Shown piece after piece: positions 62,264 to 64,000 of a stretch of 64,000 nucleotides of DNA. A program made the position numbers and the translations under genes. Under the pieces are notes generated by a model. It was not told the DNA's origin. It was given only the letters and a program-made list of their open reading frames with translations, and did not search any database. This DNA comes from Kosakonia sacchari (GTDB taxonomy: Bacteria > Pseudomonadota > Gammaproteobacteria > Enterobacterales > Enterobacteriaceae): NCBI GenBank assembly GCA_900109485.1, contig FOAY01000006.1, positions 1 to 64,000 of the forward strand. Direction: 5' to 3'. Every line of letters starts with the position of its first letter. Position 1 is the first letter of the stretch.

Positions 62264-63463
62264 TCAATGTTGTGGGCGGTTATCGGGCAGGAATATCGTC
62301 AGAATCCCGAGTAATGGCAGGAAAGCACATATTTTGTAGACCAAATCGATGCTGCTGTGATCGGCAACCAGCCCCAGTACCGCAGCGCCAAGCCCGCCCA
62401 TACCGAAGGCAAAACCAAAAAACAACCCGGAAACCATGCCAATACGCCCTGGCAGCAACTCCTGGGCATAGACCAGAATGGCGGAGAAAGCCGATGCAAG
62501 AACAAAACCAATTATCACCGTCAAAATTCCGGTCCAGAACAGCGATGCATACGGTAAAACCAGCGTGAAAGGGGCAACGCCGAGGATAGAGCCCCAAATC
62601 ACATACTTTCTGCCGATCTTATCGCCCAAAGGCCCGCCAATAACGGTGCCCGCGGCAACCGCAAACAGGAAGATAAACAGATGCATCTGCGCGTTTTGCA
62701 CGGATAAATCAAACTTGTGCATCAGGTAAAAGGTGAAATAGCTGCTGATACTCGCCATATAGAAGTACTTAGAGAAAATCAGAATCAGCAGGATGCAGAC
62801 TGCCAGTACCACTTTATTGCGTGGCAGCGGATTATTCACCACAGCTATCTTTTTACCTTTGTTCACGCGGTGCTGGGCTGCATACCAGCGGCTCACCTGC
62901 ATCAGCACGATGATCGCCAGCAGAGCGGCCAACACAAACCAGGCGACGTTACCTTTACCGTAAGGCGCAACGATCACCGCCGCCAGCAATGGGCCGAGCG
63001 AGGCGCCAAAATTGCCGCCAACCTGAAAAATGGATTGCGCCAGCCCGTGACGACCGCCGGAAGCCATCCGCGCCACGCGCGATGATTCCGGGTGGAACAC
63101 CGAAGAGCCGGTTCCGACCAGCGCGGCAGCAATCAGCACCGTTGTAAAATTACCCGCCAGCGCCAGCAGCACCAGCCCGCTGAGGGTAAAACACATGCCA
63201 ATGGGCAGCGACCACGGTATCGGATGTTTATCCGTCCAGTAACCGACCACCGGTTGCAGCAGCGAGGAGGCGACCTGGAAGGTAAGGGTGATAAACCCAA
63301 TCTGCACAAATGACAGGGAAAAATCGGCCTGCAACAGCGGGTAAATCGCCAGTAGCAGCGACTGGATCATATCGTTAAGCAGGTGCGAAAGGCTGATAGC
63401 GCCAAGAATACCGAACGAGGTGCGCGCGACCGGAGGAGTCTGCGACGTTTCACTGATTGCCAT
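62264..63463 (-). CDS. fsr: Fosmidomycin resistance protein, MFS transporter Fsr
   Basis: Fsr is a 12-helix major facilitator; the E. coli protein confers fosmidomycin resistance. The product has 399 residues against 406. The MFS loop motif GDKIGRKYVIWG and LLNDMIQSLLLAIYPLLQ are present. ATG 63463 (MAISETSQ) is chosen by comparison with E. coli; GTG 63472 is an alternative. It is divergent from ushA. Confidence 0.94.
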   Translation of the reverse strand: MAISETSQTPPVARTSFGILGAISLSHLLNDMIQSLLLAIYPLLQADFSLSFVQIGFITLTFQVASSLLQPVVGYWTDKHPIPWSLPIGMCFTLSGLVLLALAGNFTTVLIAAALVGTGSSVFHPESSRVARMASGGRHGLAQSIFQVGGNFGASLGPLLAAVIVAPYGKGNVAWFVLAALLAIIVLMQVSRWYAAQHRVNKGKKIAVVNNPLPRNKVVLAVCILLILIFSKYFYMASISSYFTFYLMHKFDLSVQNAQMHLFIFLFAVAAGTVIGGPLGDKIGRKYVIWGSILGVAPFTLVLPYASLFWTGILTVIIGFVLASAFSAILVYAQELLPGRIGMVSGLFFGFAFGMGGLGAAVLGLVADHSSIDLVYKICAFLPLLGILTIFLPDNRPQH

Positions 63464-63632
63464 AAATACCACGTATGTTTTGTCAGAAGAGAAAAGAAGA
63501 GCGGTAATTGTTATCTGCCTAACATTACCTGCGTGGATGTGTTGAAGGAAGTCGCAACGCTAAAAACATATTTGTCTATTATTGTTCAGCATTGTAATTT
63601 CGGGTTTTTATCAATGGGTCAGGGAGAGAAGC

Positions 63633-64000
63633 ATGAATTGGCTACCAAAGAGCATCACGTTGGCGCTAGTGGCAACGATGGGCATGGCAAGCTGGCAGGT
63701 GCAGGCATACGAGCAGGATAAAACTTATAACGTCACCATCCTGCATACCAACGATCACCATGGTCACTTTTGGCGCAGTGATTACGGCGAATATGGGCTG
63801 TCGGCGCAAAGGACGCTGGTGGACGGCATTCGTAAAGAGGTGGCGGCCGAAGGTGGCAGCGTACTGCTGCTCTCAGGCGGCGACATCAATACTGGCGTCC
63901 CCGAATCCGATTTACAGGATGCTGAGCCGGATTTTCGCGGCATGAACCTGATTGGTTATGACGCCATGGCCGTCGGCAACCATGAATTCGATAACCCGCT
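63633..64000 (+). CDS. ushA: UDP-sugar hydrolase / 5'-nucleotidase UshA, 5' part
   Basis: The window ends inside this gene after 122 codons. The signal peptide (SITLALVATMGMASWQVQA) precedes YEQDKTYNVTILHTNDHHGHFW with the first metal-binding motif TNDHHGHF. LLSGGDINTG (second metal ligand) and VGNHEFDNP (catalytic His region) follow. UshA is the periplasmic enzyme that degrades UDP-glucose and nucleotides. AGGGAGAGAAGC precedes ATG 63633. It is divergent from fsr. Confidence 0.95.
   Translation, partial: MNWLPKSITLALVATMGMASWQVQAYEQDKTYNVTILHTNDHHGHFWRSDYGEYGLSAQRTLVDGIRKEVAAEGGSVLLLSGGDINTGVPESDLQDAEPDFRGMNLIGYDAMAVGNHEFDNP

Overview
This window reads as chromosome of an enterobacterium close to Escherichia, Klebsiella, Enterobacter and Kosakonia. 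From clpP to ushA the order largely follows the E. coli K-12 10-minute region: clpP-clpX-lon-hupB-ppiD-ybaV-fadM-queC-ybaE-cof, decR-mdlAB-glnK-amtB-tesB-ybaY-atl-ffs, ybaA-pdeB, ylaC-maa-hha-tomB-acrBA/acrR-mscK-rsmS-priC-ybaN-apt-dnaX-ybaB-recR-htpG-adk-hemH-gsk-ybaL-fsr-ushA. Proteins are colinear and near identical to E. coli over the core. The accessory content argues against E. coli and for a Kosakonia/Enterobacter/Klebsiella-type genome, but the genus cannot be fixed from this sequence alone.

Layout. 1-213 is the 3' end of an IS200/IS605 transposase next to the clpP promoter. 0.5-8.7 kb is the proteostasis block (ClpP, ClpX, Lon, HU-beta, PpiD) with recognisable sigma-32 promoters. 8.8-21.7 kb holds queuosine, HMP-PP phosphatase, cysteine desulfhydrase/DecR, MdlAB, the nitrogen-regulated glnK-amtB operon, TesB and the SRP RNA. 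21.7-40.0 kb is the accessory segment: a divergent MocR-type regulator/YczE pair, a GNAT enzyme, an unrecognised AT-rich two-gene module with a ribbon-helix-helix protein, lacI-lacZ without lacY, a flavin reductase-like protein, the phosphodiesterase PdeB, a MetNIQ-like importer in one operon with a 2-oxoglutarate/Fe(II)-type oxygenase, Zur-type zinc-free ribosomal protein paralogues (L31B, L36B), another GNAT and a second MocR regulator. 40-50 kb covers Hha/TomB, AcrAB/AcrR and MscK. 50-60 kb covers purine salvage (apt, adk, gsk), DNA replication/repair (priC, dnaX, recR), HtpG and HemH. A palindromic repeat array separates gsk from ybaL. The window ends inside ushA.

How genes work together. 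Heat-shock genes carry sigma-32 promoters (clpP, lon, htpG). glnK-amtB has a sigma-54 promoter and an NtrC site that lies inside the mdlB terminator hairpin. lacI and lacZ share one operator sequence, one copy in front of each gene. acrA and acrR diverge around an AcrR palindrome. rpmE2-rpmJ2 sits behind a Zur-like palindrome. dnaX carries the complete programmed -1 frameshift signal for the gamma subunit.

No clearly new defence or biosynthetic system was found. The strongest leads are the AT-rich two-gene module (24.7-25.2 kb), the oxygenase-importer operon (32.5-35.8 kb), the duplicated lac operators, the higher-order repeat array (59.9-60.3 kb) and the structured 512-bp tomB-acrB gap.
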